From Oscillospiraceae bacterium (lineage in GTDB: Bacteria; Bacillota; Clostridia; Oscillospirales; UBA929): 55,114 bases of DNA. The DNA lies in NCBI GenBank assembly GCA_009780275.1, contig WRAI01000014.1, forward strand, positions 1 through 55,114, read 5' to 3'. The notes below the pieces were generated by a model. That model saw only the letters and a program-made list of their open reading frames with translations. It was not told the origin of the DNA and ran no database searches. The position numbers were made by a program, and so were the translations under genes. Of the stretch, positions 36,951 through 44,468 are shown piece after piece. The stretch's first letter is position 1. Each line of letters opens with the position of its first letter.

Positions 36951-37006
36951 GCTTACCCTCCAACAATGACCTCGCCGAATATTTCTTTGTCTAAATAACG
37001 CTCACA

Positions 37007-38860
37007 TTAAAACGGGAAAAATAACGGTAACAGCAATATGACCACCAATCCAACAATAAGCTGTAGCGGGATGCCAACTTTCATATAGTCAAGAAACGTA
37101 TATTTACCCGCAACCATCACCATCGCATTTGGCGGAGTCGATACAGGCGTAGAAAAGGACATGCTGGAGGCATATGTGACTGCCATGACAAGAGGAAAAG
37201 GGCTGACGCCCAGTTCCTGAGCCGCTAAGACCGCCACCGGCAAGAACAAAACTGCCGTAGCCGTATTGCTGATAAATATCCCGAAAATAGAAGTTGTCAC
37301 ATAAAGCCCGACCATCACCGCGCTAGGTCCTGCGCCACCTAACGTGGCAGTAATACTATCCGCGATAAAAGCGACACCACCTGTATTCTCCAAAGCTGTT
37401 GCCATAGGCAGCATACAGGCAATAAGTATAACAATCTGCCAATTCACAGCGCGATAAGCTTGTTCAGTACTTCGAACACTACCCGTCAAAACCATGAACA
37501 GCCCTGCTATAATGACGGTTATCACCGCTGGGATCCACTCAAAAAGCAACATTGCAATCATGCATAAAAGGATGGCACTGGCTAAAATAGCGCGAACCGG
37601 TTTAAATACTGCTTCCGGCGCAGTCATTTCTCGACGAATGACGACGAGGTCCCTTTTTTCCTGCGCCAAAAGATCTATGTTTTTCCACTTTCCATACACC
37701 AACATAGCGTCTCCATAATGGAGTTCATCTTGCACAGATGGCGGCTTCGGGTTTTGATACCGGCGTTTTATGGACAAAACGGTAAGCCCATATTTGTCTC
37801 GGAAGTGAATATCCTTCAGTGATTGCTTAATAAGATTTGATCTCGGTGTCAAGATAACCTCGGCAATGTTTTCTTCTTGGATATGAAGCCCTTCCACCAA
37901 GTCGCGAGAAATTGTTTCTAACCCCATCTCTTTTAAAAACCTCTGTAAAGCAGTGCTATCGGCATACAGCAGCAAAATGTCGTTTGCCTCTAACACATAG
38001 GACGGCTCTGCCAACACCTGAGAGAATCTGGACCCCGGCAAAAAGGAAAGCGTTTTTGCCGCTGCCTTTTGCCGCATCTTTAGTACGGTGACGTTGTATC
38101 GACTGGGCCACTGTAACGCTTTTAGTGTTTTGCCGACAAGCGCGTGGTCGGTAGGCAACTGCACATAATGAAGATTCGCATCTATTTGATATTGACACAG
38201 AAGTTCAGATACACCAATTGTATCTGCAATCTTTGACTTTTTCTCGTAGGGTTTGTTAAGCCATCTCCGCCCAACAAACCACATATAGGCGATGCCCGTA
38301 AAAAGAATGATAATGCCTATGGGGGTAAAGTCAAAAAACGACAAACCCTGAAACCCAGAGTTGATAAGCGTTTCTCTCGCAAGCAGGTTGGGTGCTGTTC
38401 CGATTAGTGTCAACGCGCCACCCATACTGGCACCAAATGCAAGAGGCATCAAAAGCTTCCCTGGGTTTATATTCATTTTCACGCACAAACTGACAACGAC
38501 AGGCATCAAAATAGCCACAGTGCCTGTGTTACTGATAAAACTGCCTAGCACGGCGACCATAAGCATGACAAAAATCAGCATTTTAAATTCACTGTTACCT
38601 ATCATTTTCCCAAGCATATTGCCAGCTTTTCCTGCAAGACCTGCTTGGGAAATGCCTTCTCCGACGACAAATAATGCCGCTAACATGACGACTACTGTGC
38701 TGGAAAAACCAGCTAATGCCTCTGATACAGTAAGAACGCCTGATAAATACAATGCTAAAAGCGAGCACAAAGCCACTACATCAGAGCGAAATTTTGGTAT
38801 TGCAAAACATACCATAGTAGCCAATAAAATTATAAATACTAATTCCATTTCACCAAACAT
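37007..38860 (-). CDS. SLC13/DASS-family transporter with two RCK-C domains
   Basis: The 617-residue product has about eleven membrane segments in two halves, separated by two TrkA-C (RCK-C) regulatory domains. The first spans about 215-300, with L-P-T-D-H-A-L-V-G-K-T-L, and the second about 320-400. The S-N-T-G-T-V-A motif in the first half and S-N-T-A-T-A in the second are the family's substrate/Na+ motifs. Homologues carry dicarboxylates, sulfate or similar anions, so the substrate is open. An alternative start at 38848 is possible. It has a TTGACA/TATAGT promoter at 38977-39005. Confidence 0.85.
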   Translation of the reverse strand: MFGEMELVFIILLATMVCFAIPKFRSDVVALCSLLALYLSGVLTVSEALAGFSSTVVVMLAALFVVGEGISQAGLAGKAGNMLGKMIGNSEFKMLIFVMLMVAVLGSFISNTGTVAILMPVVVSLCVKMNINPGKLLMPLAFGASMGGALTLIGTAPNLLARETLINSGFQGLSFFDFTPIGIIILFTGIAYMWFVGRRWLNKPYEKKSKIADTIGVSELLCQYQIDANLHYVQLPTDHALVGKTLKALQWPSRYNVTVLKMRQKAAAKTLSFLPGSRFSQVLAEPSYVLEANDILLLYADSTALQRFLKEMGLETISRDLVEGLHIQEENIAEVILTPRSNLIKQSLKDIHFRDKYGLTVLSIKRRYQNPKPPSVQDELHYGDAMLVYGKWKNIDLLAQEKRDLVVIRREMTAPEAVFKPVRAILASAILLCMIAMLLFEWIPAVITVIIAGLFMVLTGSVRSTEQAYRAVNWQIVILIACMLPMATALENTGGVAFIADSITATLGGAGPSAVMVGLYVTTSIFGIFISNTATAVLFLPVAVLAAQELGVSPFPLVMAVTYASSMSFSTPVSTPPNAMVMVAGKYTFLDYMKVGIPLQLIVGLVVILLLPLFFPF

Positions 38861-38976
38861 AAAATTACGAGTCCGCCCTCTTTACAAGAATTTTTCTCCT
38901 TCAAAATCCCAATTGCTATACATTTTTAAATCAATGCCAAACGAGCTGATTGAACGCACAAATGCTTTGTATCTGA

Positions 38977-39031
38977 ACTATACCATGATACTATACCGAT
39001 GTCAATGCTGCTTTACTATGCATACTATACC
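38977..39031 (-). promoter_or_regulatory. Cargo operon promoter with three ACTATACC boxes
   Basis: On the minus strand TTGACA (39000-39005), 17-bp spacer, TATAGT (38977-38982). The octamer ACTATACC occurs on the plus strand at 38977-38984, 38990-38997 and 39024-39031. Two lie in the promoter and one just upstream, as possible operator sites. Confidence 0.6.
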
Positions 39032-39105
39032 GCGTTCCATGTAAAGTTGAAATGATCATATTTTCGGCACTAAGTATACGTGCACCTAAAACCGGCAAAC
39101 AAAAT

Positions 39106-39133
39106 GAATAGAAAAATTTTTCAAGCATACCTT
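39106..39133 (+). promoter_or_regulatory. Possible sigma-E-like promoter of the recombinase operon
   Basis: GAATAGA (39106-39112), 13-bp spacer, CATACCTT (39126-39133), 29 bp before the ATG at 39162. It resembles the sigma-E pattern seen at spoIVA, with mismatches at the ends of the boxes. No sigma-A boxes are evident here. Confidence 0.45.
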
Positions 39134-39161
39134 TTAATAACACCGGATGGAGGAATAGAGT

Positions 39162-39353
39162 ATGCATCTAACAATAAATCAGCAAAGTCTCGCAAAGGAA
39201 TATGGCAAAAAATCATTAAACAACGCATTATATGACCGTGGCGTAATCTCGAAATCATTGTATGCTGCCGCCTCAGAAAAAATAATCTTAGAAATTGACC
39301 GCCTTAACAATTTATGTTATAGCGAGTTCACAACATATATCACGGCGGTTTAG
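39162..39353 (+). CDS. 63-residue protein, candidate excision (directionality) factor
   Basis: This small, soluble, mostly helical protein (M-H-L-T-I-N-Q-Q-S-L-A-K-E-Y ... L-N-N-A-L-Y-D-R-G-V-I-S) has GGAGG 8 nt upstream. Its stop lies 3 nt before the recombinase ATG, so both are translated together. It resembles in pattern the small ORFs often found in front of clostridial recombinases. SprB, the directionality factor of the spsM excision system, is 58 residues long. The RDF role is inference from size and position; no homology to SprB is claimed. Confidence 0.6.
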   Translation: MHLTINQQSLAKEYGKKSLNNALYDRGVISKSLYAAASEKIILEIDRLNNLCYSEFTTYITAV

Positions 39354-39356
39354 CTA

Positions 39357-41282
39357 ATGGAATTACGTGAAATTAAGCAAGCAATTACAGAAGGTTGCTC
39401 ACTTAACGATTTAGACCTTAAGGTAGCATATTATGCTAGGGTATCCACAGACCGAGAAGAGCAACAAAACTCACTCGAAAATCAAATCAGCTACTTTCAC
39501 CATTTCATTGATAGCAGAAAGGAGTGGACGTTTGCCGGAAAATATATCGACGAAGGCATCAGCGGAAGCAGCGTAGAAAAGCGCGAAGATTTTCTGCGCA
39601 TGATTGAAGATGCGAAAGCTAAAAAAATGAACTTGATATTGACAAAAGAAATCAGTCGCTTTTCTCGCAGCACCTTAGACAGCATCAAGTATACACGTGA
39701 ACTGCTGCGATTCGGGGTCGGCATCCTGTTTATACATGACAATATCTGCACACTCTCTCCAGACGCCGAACTGCGCTTAACAATTATGGCGAGTTTAGCG
39801 CAAGAGGAAATCCGGCGGTTATCTGACCGCGTAAAGTTCGGAATGAAACGTGCCTACGAAAGCGGCAAAGTTTTAGGCAACGACAGCTTATATGGTTATA
39901 AAAAAACAAACGGAAAACTGGAAATCGACAAAGAGACCGCGCCGTTTATCAGAGATTTATACCAAATTTATAGCGAAGGGAAGCACGGCTTTCGCAGCAT
40001 CGCCCGCATTTTAACCGATATGGGTTATCGCAATAAAAAAGGTGAGCATCTTAACCCCGGAACGCTACGTCAAATCATGCAAAATCCTAAGTATAAAGGT
40101 TATTATTATGGCAGGCTTACCGAAAGCAGTGATTACCAAACGCAAAAAAATATTGCGCTACCCAAAGAAGAACAGCTTTATTATAAAGACAAAAACATCC
40201 CTGCACTCGTTTCCGAGGAATTATGGGACAAAGTCAACCGCATTATTAATGAGCGAGCGAGCAGATTCAAGCAAAAATCGAGCGCTCAAGAGCGATACTC
40301 ATATTCACAAAAAATCGTTTGCGGCGTACACGCAACTCATCATTACCGCAAGGTTTGGAACGATCGAAAAATCCCACTGGAAAGTTGGTGTTGCAAGGAA
40401 TATCTGTCGCACGGACGAACAGCTTGTCCAACACCTCATCTACATACCAAAGAACTTGACCTCGTAATGGAAGCCATCGGCAAACAGGTCGTCCAAACCT
40501 GCCACCTTATCACAAATGAGCTCATCAGCTTGTATAAGGAAGTTGTTCTTGATACAGTTGACTTTGACAAAGAAATCACCAACATCTCTAAGGAATTACA
40601 AAAGTATGCAGACAAAAAGCAACGGCTTTTGGAATTGATGATTGACGGCACCATTGACAAGGACGATTTCAAAAAAATGAACGACGGAATCAACATTGCT
40701 TACGCTAAACTCAAAAAAAAGCTAATCGAGCTAAATGAAGAAAAGGCAAAGCTGGAAGACTCGGCTTCAATGTACAACAACGCCAAATCTATCTGTGAAA
40801 AAATTACAGCGGACAAAACTGTTCCGCTTGAAATCGCTAAAGAGATGTTAAATAAAATTATCATCAACCCCGGCAGCACAAACACACATATCAAATTGAC
40901 CATATCGTTGAAATATCAACCAGAGTTTTCTGCCGATATTTTACGTGTAGCATCCAAAAAATGCTCTGCAACAGACAAGCTTTCCATCACCATCTATTCC
41001 AACCGCACCGTCATTTTAAGCAGTGAGACCGAGGTATCCCCCATCGTCGGCAACGAACGGCAAAGTGAGGATTTAATCAACTATCTTCTGTCTGAGTTTG
41101 AAGGTGAGCCGGAAAAAATCTGGCAGAGCAACATTTTTGGCATTTCACTGCACGATTTGGTTAGCGAGGGACTGAACAACAAACTCAAACGCGTCCCGGC
41201 AGACGCACGAGCAAAATTGCAAGAAACATTGCAACGCATCATCAACGAAGGGTCCAACGGGCTCATTTGTATTATTCTATAA
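39357..41282 (+). CDS. Large serine recombinase fused in frame to the C-terminus of SpoIVA
   Basis: The 641-residue product has the resolvase domain (residues about 22-165) with catalytic Ser30 in Y-A-R-V-S-T-D-R. Next come L-T-K-E-I-S-R-F-S-R-S, the recombinase domain (about 185-290), a zinc-ribbon-like region (C-G-V-H ... W-C-C ... C-P-T-P, about 320-360), a coiled coil (about 395-475) and a C-terminal region to about 556. Residues 557-561 are encoded by the attR repeat. Residues 562-641 (S-P-I-V-G-N-E-R-Q-S ... I-N-E-G-S-N-G-L-I-C-I-I-L) are the end of SpoIVA. On the excised circle the tail would become P-F-N-M-T-A-S-S, giving 593 residues. It is predicted to excise and integrate the element. 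Confidence 0.94.
   Translation: MELREIKQAITEGCSLNDLDLKVAYYARVSTDREEQQNSLENQISYFHHFIDSRKEWTFAGKYIDEGISGSSVEKREDFLRMIEDAKAKKMNLILTKEISRFSRSTLDSIKYTRELLRFGVGILFIHDNICTLSPDAELRLTIMASLAQEEIRRLSDRVKFGMKRAYESGKVLGNDSLYGYKKTNGKLEIDKETAPFIRDLYQIYSEGKHGFRSIARILTDMGYRNKKGEHLNPGTLRQIMQNPKYKGYYYGRLTESSDYQTQKNIALPKEEQLYYKDKNIPALVSEELWDKVNRIINERASRFKQKSSAQERYSYSQKIVCGVHATHHYRKVWNDRKIPLESWCCKEYLSHGRTACPTPHLHTKELDLVMEAIGKQVVQTCHLITNELISLYKEVVLDTVDFDKEITNISKELQKYADKKQRLLELMIDGTIDKDDFKKMNDGINIAYAKLKKKLIELNEEKAKLEDSASMYNNAKSICEKITADKTVPLEIAKEMLNKIIINPGSTNTHIKLTISLKYQPEFSADILRVASKKCSATDKLSITIYSNRTVILSSETEVSPIVGNERQSEDLINYLLSEFEGEPEKIWQSNIFGISLHDLVSEGLNNKLKRVPADARAKLQETLQRIINEGSNGLICIIL
41024..41038 (+). repeat. 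attR core, right end of the spoIVA element
   Basis: TGAGACCGAGGTATC, identical to attL. The central dinucleotide of the inverted repeat is GA (41031-41032; 36119-36120 at attL), the likely crossover point. The repeat lies in frame in both the recombinase and spoIVA. Confidence 0.9.
41025..41282 (+). other. spoIVA: Detached 3' segment of spoIVA (last 85 codons incl. repeat)
   Basis: Downstream of the repeat the frame reads the conserved SpoIVA end: G-N-E-R-Q-S-E-D-L-I-N-Y-L-L, K-I-W-Q-S-N-I-F-G, L-Q-E-T-L-Q-R-I-I-N-E-G-S. It lacks its own promoter and start and is translated now only as the tail of the recombinase. It ends at the normal SpoIVA terminus, followed by the spoIVA terminator. Confidence 0.93.
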
Positions 41283-41285
41283 GCA

Positions 41286-41311
41286 AAAGTCCTGCCAACC
41301 GGCAGGACTTT
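41286..41311 (+). terminator. spoIVA terminator
   Basis: AAAGTCCTGCC pairs with GGCAGGACTTT around AACC and is followed by TTG and TTT. It ends the recombinase-spoIVA tail transcript now and restored spoIVA after excision. Confidence 0.9.
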
Positions 41312-41315
41312 TTGT

Positions 41316-41591
41316 TTATTGACAGCCGCAGCCGCCCTTATACTTGTCACGCACCATCGTAATCTCATTACCCGGTGCTTGTTTGACTGGATACCATCCG
41401 CGGCTGTTGGCATCATTGAACAGCTCGGACTGAATACAATGCTCATCTTTCAAAATCGACAAAAATTCATTGCGCAGCTGCTCATTGACGCATTCGCCCG
41501 CAAACGTATTATGGCTGGATGCAGCCTGTTTCTGGCTGGCAATGCAGTCAGTGAGAAACTCTTTATCGCCCATTGTGGATTGTGTTGTCAT
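41316..41591 (-). CDS. Spore coat protein, CotF-like
   Basis: The 91-residue product is similar to the coat F family: D-C-I-A-S-Q-K-Q-A-A-S-S-H-N-T-F-A-G-E-C followed by a helical segment, L-K-D-E-H-C-I-Q-S-E-L-F-N, and the Trp-Tyr-Pro-Val motif near residue 66. It ends K-G-G-C-G-C-Q. CotF-type proteins form part of the spore coat. It is convergent with spoIVA and paired with a second coat-like gene 13 bp upstream. Confidence 0.75.
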   Translation of the reverse strand: MTTQSTMGDKEFLTDCIASQKQAASSHNTFAGECVNEQLRNEFLSILKDEHCIQSELFNDANSRGWYPVKQAPGNEITMVRDKYKGGCGCQ

Positions 41592-41604
41592 GCTGTGTAC
41601 CTCT

Positions 41605-41790
41605 CTACTTCAAAAAATTGAATAGCGCGTCGTAATGCCCCTGGTGACGATTGGCGATATTTTCCAAACGCGATTTGATGGCTGCATCGCTGCATTGGCT
41701 CGCCAGTGTCTGATACTTCTTAATCAGCACCTGCTCATATCCCAGCGTGTCCTCCAGCGCGGTCAGCTCTTTGGTCGTTAAATTGCTCAA
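41605..41790 (-). CDS. Small coat-associated protein, CotF-like/ferritin-like helix
   Basis: This helical protein of about 61 residues has L-T-T-K-E-L-T-A-L-E-D-T-L-G-Y-E-Q-V-L-I-K-K and then H-Q-G-H-Y-D-A-L. It resembles the N-terminal half of coat F proteins, which in this group are often split into two genes. TTG at 41790 is preferred as start because AAGGAG lies 8 nt upstream; a GTG at 41799 overlaps that SD. It is probably co-transcribed with the 91-residue coat gene. Confidence 0.6.
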   Translation of the reverse strand: MSNLTTKELTALEDTLGYEQVLIKKYQTLASQCSDAAIKSRLENIANRHQGHYDALFNFLK

Positions 41791-41876
41791 ACTGCTCACT
41801 CCTTATTGCTTTTGTCGGATGTTTTCCGCATTGATAGTATTGGCGGAAAAGATTGCCTTTATGCAAACAAAAAGAA

Positions 41877-41993
41877 GACGGCATATGGCAGCCGTCCATA
41901 AAACAGTATCGTCTGTTTTCGCCGCAGATGTAGCTTACGCTACATCTGCAGATTTTTGATAACGAAAAGGTCGCCCTGTTTCGGGGCAACCTT
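41877..41993. repeat. Cluster of three hairpins in the gap 41,800-42,060
   Basis: GACGGC/GCCGTC at 41877-41897, a perfect 11-bp stem GCAGATGTAGC with TTAC loop at 41924-41949 followed by AGATTTTT, and AAGGTCGCCC/GGGCAACCTT at 41966-41993. The middle one looks like a terminator. No gene lies in the gap. Confidence 0.5.
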
Positions 41994-42060
41994 GATATGA
42001 TACGCAAAATGTGCCTACTCACGGCATAGGTCGGCGGTTAGCCATTAGGGTGTCGAATGC

Positions 42061-42732
42061 TTATTTTCTACTTCTATTTTGTTCAAAAAGCCAAGCAAAC
42101 AAATCTATTTCGTCGCAAAGGAAATCAATTTTGTTATCTGCGGCTGAATAATCAGTTGATTTGTGATTTGCACTGCCGATTTTAGTTAATTCAGCAACCA
42201 TTTTCTTTGAATAATTTTCAGGTTCATAATCGCTATCTCCATAAAAAATCCAAAGGGGAACTTTTTTGATATTTTCAATCAATTCAAACATATATGCCCC
42301 GCCGATTGTAATCGCACCCGCTATTCCGTTATTGTCTGCTTCATGCCCTATAAAATCATATATAGCAAATGCCCCCATCCCAACTCCCATAATGTATAAC
42401 CTATCGGGGTCACAGTTGTAAGTGTTTATCATTTCTTTGGTGAGTTTGACAGCAACCGTTGCAGGTTGCCAATCGCACCAATTGGCGTTCGTAATCGGTG
42501 CTAAGATAACACAAGGGAACTTGCCGTCATCAATCAGCTTTTGCAGTATTTTCGTATCCGAAGTTCCGTCTGTCCATGTTTCGCCGTTTTCATGTAAGAA
42601 AAGAACAATAGGAAGCTGCCCCATAGATTCGTAACCATCAGGAGCAAACAATCGGTACTCCATATTCATCGTGCTGCCGTCAACCTCTGCGGTGTAAGTC
42701 AGCTTTTTAGAATCATTTAGAAAATTAGCCAT
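42061..42732 (-). CDS. Alpha/beta-hydrolase-like protein with altered nucleophile elbow
   Basis: From the ATG at 42732 (AGGAG upstream) it has 223 residues with the esterase/PHB-depolymerase-like pattern: L-P-I-V-L-F-L-H-E-N-G-E near 40-51, D-P-D-R-L-Y-I-M-G near 108-116, and G-A-I-T-I-G-G-A-Y. The elbow that normally reads G-x-S-x-G is G116-V-G118-M-G120, so the catalytic Ser is replaced by Gly. A pseudoenzyme or binding role is possible. It lies 98 bp after an AraC-family regulator on the same strand. Confidence 0.6.
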   Translation of the reverse strand: MANFLNDSKKLTYTAEVDGSTMNMEYRLFAPDGYESMGQLPIVLFLHENGETWTDGTSDTKILQKLIDDGKFPCVILAPITNANWCDWQPATVAVKLTKEMINTYNCDPDRLYIMGVGMGAFAIYDFIGHEADNNGIAGAITIGGAYMFELIENIKKVPLWIFYGDSDYEPENYSKKMVAELTKIGSANHKSTDYSAADNKIDFLCDEIDLFAWLFEQNRSRK

Positions 42733-42829
42733 AGTATGTTCTCCTGTCCAAAATATAAATTCCGCTGTTGAATTGAACCGCCATCGGCGTGGTCGATTTT
42801 GCTTATTTTGTGCGTGTACACGTTTCCCA

Positions 42830-44251
42830 TTACATATCCACACTAAACAAATATCCGAAGCGGTAATTTCCCTTCACCGGAAATCCGTCAGTGTAAACCA
42901 CAGATTGCCAATATGCCTGCGGATATGGAATTGGTACACCATCCGCCAAAATCTGATCGCGCGTGAAAACATATGCATCGTCAGGGTTGTGAATATTGCC
43001 GCAAAAATTCTCACTGCTGTAAATCACGTATGCCGCATATTCGGTCGGAACATCGTAAAAATCGTAGCCATCCGGCACAGGGGTTCCCTCTTTGTAAAAA
43101 CGACCAAAAATGCTTGGTCCGCCAGACTGCCATTCTTGCCCATTGAAATGCGTCAGATAGCAATAGCTATATTTTATAGGAATATCCGCCGCGTAGGGTT
43201 CCAACGACTCAAAAACTTCGTCAACATTATCATGTTCTACAGTTTGCCCGATAAAACGTGTTTTTCCCAATTCGATATACTCAAATTTTTCGCGTTTCCA
43301 TTTTTTCGATTCAAGTCCATTTTTTACTGAATCGGGCATAAATAACGCCCACTGTACACCAGCATCGCAATTTTTGAGGTTCCAAATATAACCAGTATTA
43401 ATGTGTATAGACCCTGCGTTATATCCCGTTAGGACTTCTCGCACATTGCGCTCCCGCATGACAGAAAAATCGGCAAATACTTTGGCAACCAATTCGTTCA
43501 GTTGCTCGTCATGCGGCTTTCCTGACAACGCCTCATCATATCTGTCCAACACTTTGAAAATCTCCGAATTGACCACGCCGGAAGGCTCAAGTTCTCTTAA
43601 ATACGCACGAAGTTTAGTGTTTTGCTCTTTAATTCGCGCAAATACACCCTGCACCAAAATCTGTTCGTTTTCTGCGAGTTTTCCCTCACTCCATTGCGAA
43701 TCGTCCAATACCCATTCCATCAGCGCGTCAAAAACGCCCTGATTCTGCACTACTGCTTTTCGAGCCCAACCTATAAGCCTGTCGTACTTCTCGGCACTTG
43801 CCGATTTTTCGTCATTTCCCCCGTCGATTTCACTCCAATCGACCAATACCATGTCATCAATGAATTTCCCTGCCATGTAAAATCCCCCTTGAATATTGAT
43901 GTCGATAGTCAGAGGATAAAACGACTGGGTTCGTCCGCTCTGTACTTTCGATGGCGGTACGCCATGAAAGCGTGCGAACGCTTTTGAAAAACTTTCTGAT
44001 GTGTCGTATTGATACTTCATAGCCACATCGACTATCTTACTGTTTGGCTGTAATAAATCTTGCGCGGCTGAACTTAGACGTCTATTGCGAATGTACTCGC
44101 CCACAGTCACGCCTGTCACCAGATGAAACATAAGTTGAAAATGAGAGCTTGACGAGTAGGATTGACTTGCTATTTCGTCAATGCTGATTTCACTTGTCAA
44201 ATGTTCCTCGATATATTGTAGTGCTTTCCCCATGCATTGTATCCAGTTCAT
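42830..44251 (-). CDS. AraC-family transcriptional regulator with C-terminal effector domain
   Basis: The 473-residue protein has an N-terminal AraC/XylS DNA-binding domain with two helix-turn-helix motifs (residues about 8-105; S-I-D-E-I-A-S-Q-S-Y-S-S-S-S-H-F and the second with D-T-S-E-S-F-S-K-A-F-A-R-F-H-G-V-P-P-S). The middle (about 130-280) is helical and unrecognised. The C-terminal part (about 310-473) resembles GyrI-like effector-binding domains. It may control the downstream hydrolase-like gene. The inducer is unknown. Confidence 0.8.
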   Translation of the reverse strand: MNWIQCMGKALQYIEEHLTSEISIDEIASQSYSSSSHFQLMFHLVTGVTVGEYIRNRRLSSAAQDLLQPNSKIVDVAMKYQYDTSESFSKAFARFHGVPPSKVQSGRTQSFYPLTIDINIQGGFYMAGKFIDDMVLVDWSEIDGGNDEKSASAEKYDRLIGWARKAVVQNQGVFDALMEWVLDDSQWSEGKLAENEQILVQGVFARIKEQNTKLRAYLRELEPSGVVNSEIFKVLDRYDEALSGKPHDEQLNELVAKVFADFSVMRERNVREVLTGYNAGSIHINTGYIWNLKNCDAGVQWALFMPDSVKNGLESKKWKREKFEYIELGKTRFIGQTVEHDNVDEVFESLEPYAADIPIKYSYCYLTHFNGQEWQSGGPSIFGRFYKEGTPVPDGYDFYDVPTEYAAYVIYSSENFCGNIHNPDDAYVFTRDQILADGVPIPYPQAYWQSVVYTDGFPVKGNYRFGYLFSVDM

Positions 44252-44468
44252 CGTTTCCTCCTCCTTTCAAGGAGTATTATACAATGGCACAACCACGCAA
44301 ATCATGTCTTAAAATATTATGATTTGTCCGATTAAAAAATCCGTGTTGCAAATGAACACGGTATAAAATATAAATTTCACCGCCCACAGCAATCGCCACG
44401 AGCGATATCACAAAGTATTTCTACTCTGTACACTAAGACTATACCATGGCATGTCGGCAAAGTCAACA

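Larger units (their letters stand above)
36112..41023. mobile_element. 4,912-bp serine-recombinase element interrupting spoIVA (skin-like)
   Basis: The element is bounded by 15-bp direct repeats at 36112-36126 and 41024-41038. It contains, in order: the detached native tail of the recombinase, a terminator, a CCG-domain Fe-S protein and an SLC13-type transporter (minus strand), a small 63-aa gene and the large serine recombinase (plus strand). Excision between the repeats would fuse spoIVA in frame to exactly 492 codons. No phage structural, replication or conjugation genes are present, so mobility relies on the recombinase only. The interior is more A+T-rich by eye than the flanking housekeeping genes. 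Confidence 0.93.

Noticed and set aside
36112-41038. Assembly chimera as the cause of the split spoIVA
   Set aside because: Identical in-frame repeats at both ends, a serine recombinase at one border, a symmetric circle site and matching terminators are not expected from a chance join. Read mapping would still be the direct test.
39357-41282. Recombinase with a SpoIVA-like domain as a genuine evolved fusion protein
   Set aside because: The matching N-terminal part of spoIVA ends at the same repeat upstream. Joining the parts gives exactly 492 residues, so the fusion is a product of integration.
41800-41875. Sigma-E promoter for the two CotF-like genes
   Set aside because: On the minus strand GCATAAA and AATACTAT can be seen, but the spacing is about 16 bp and the -10 box is poor. 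It was not strong enough to list.
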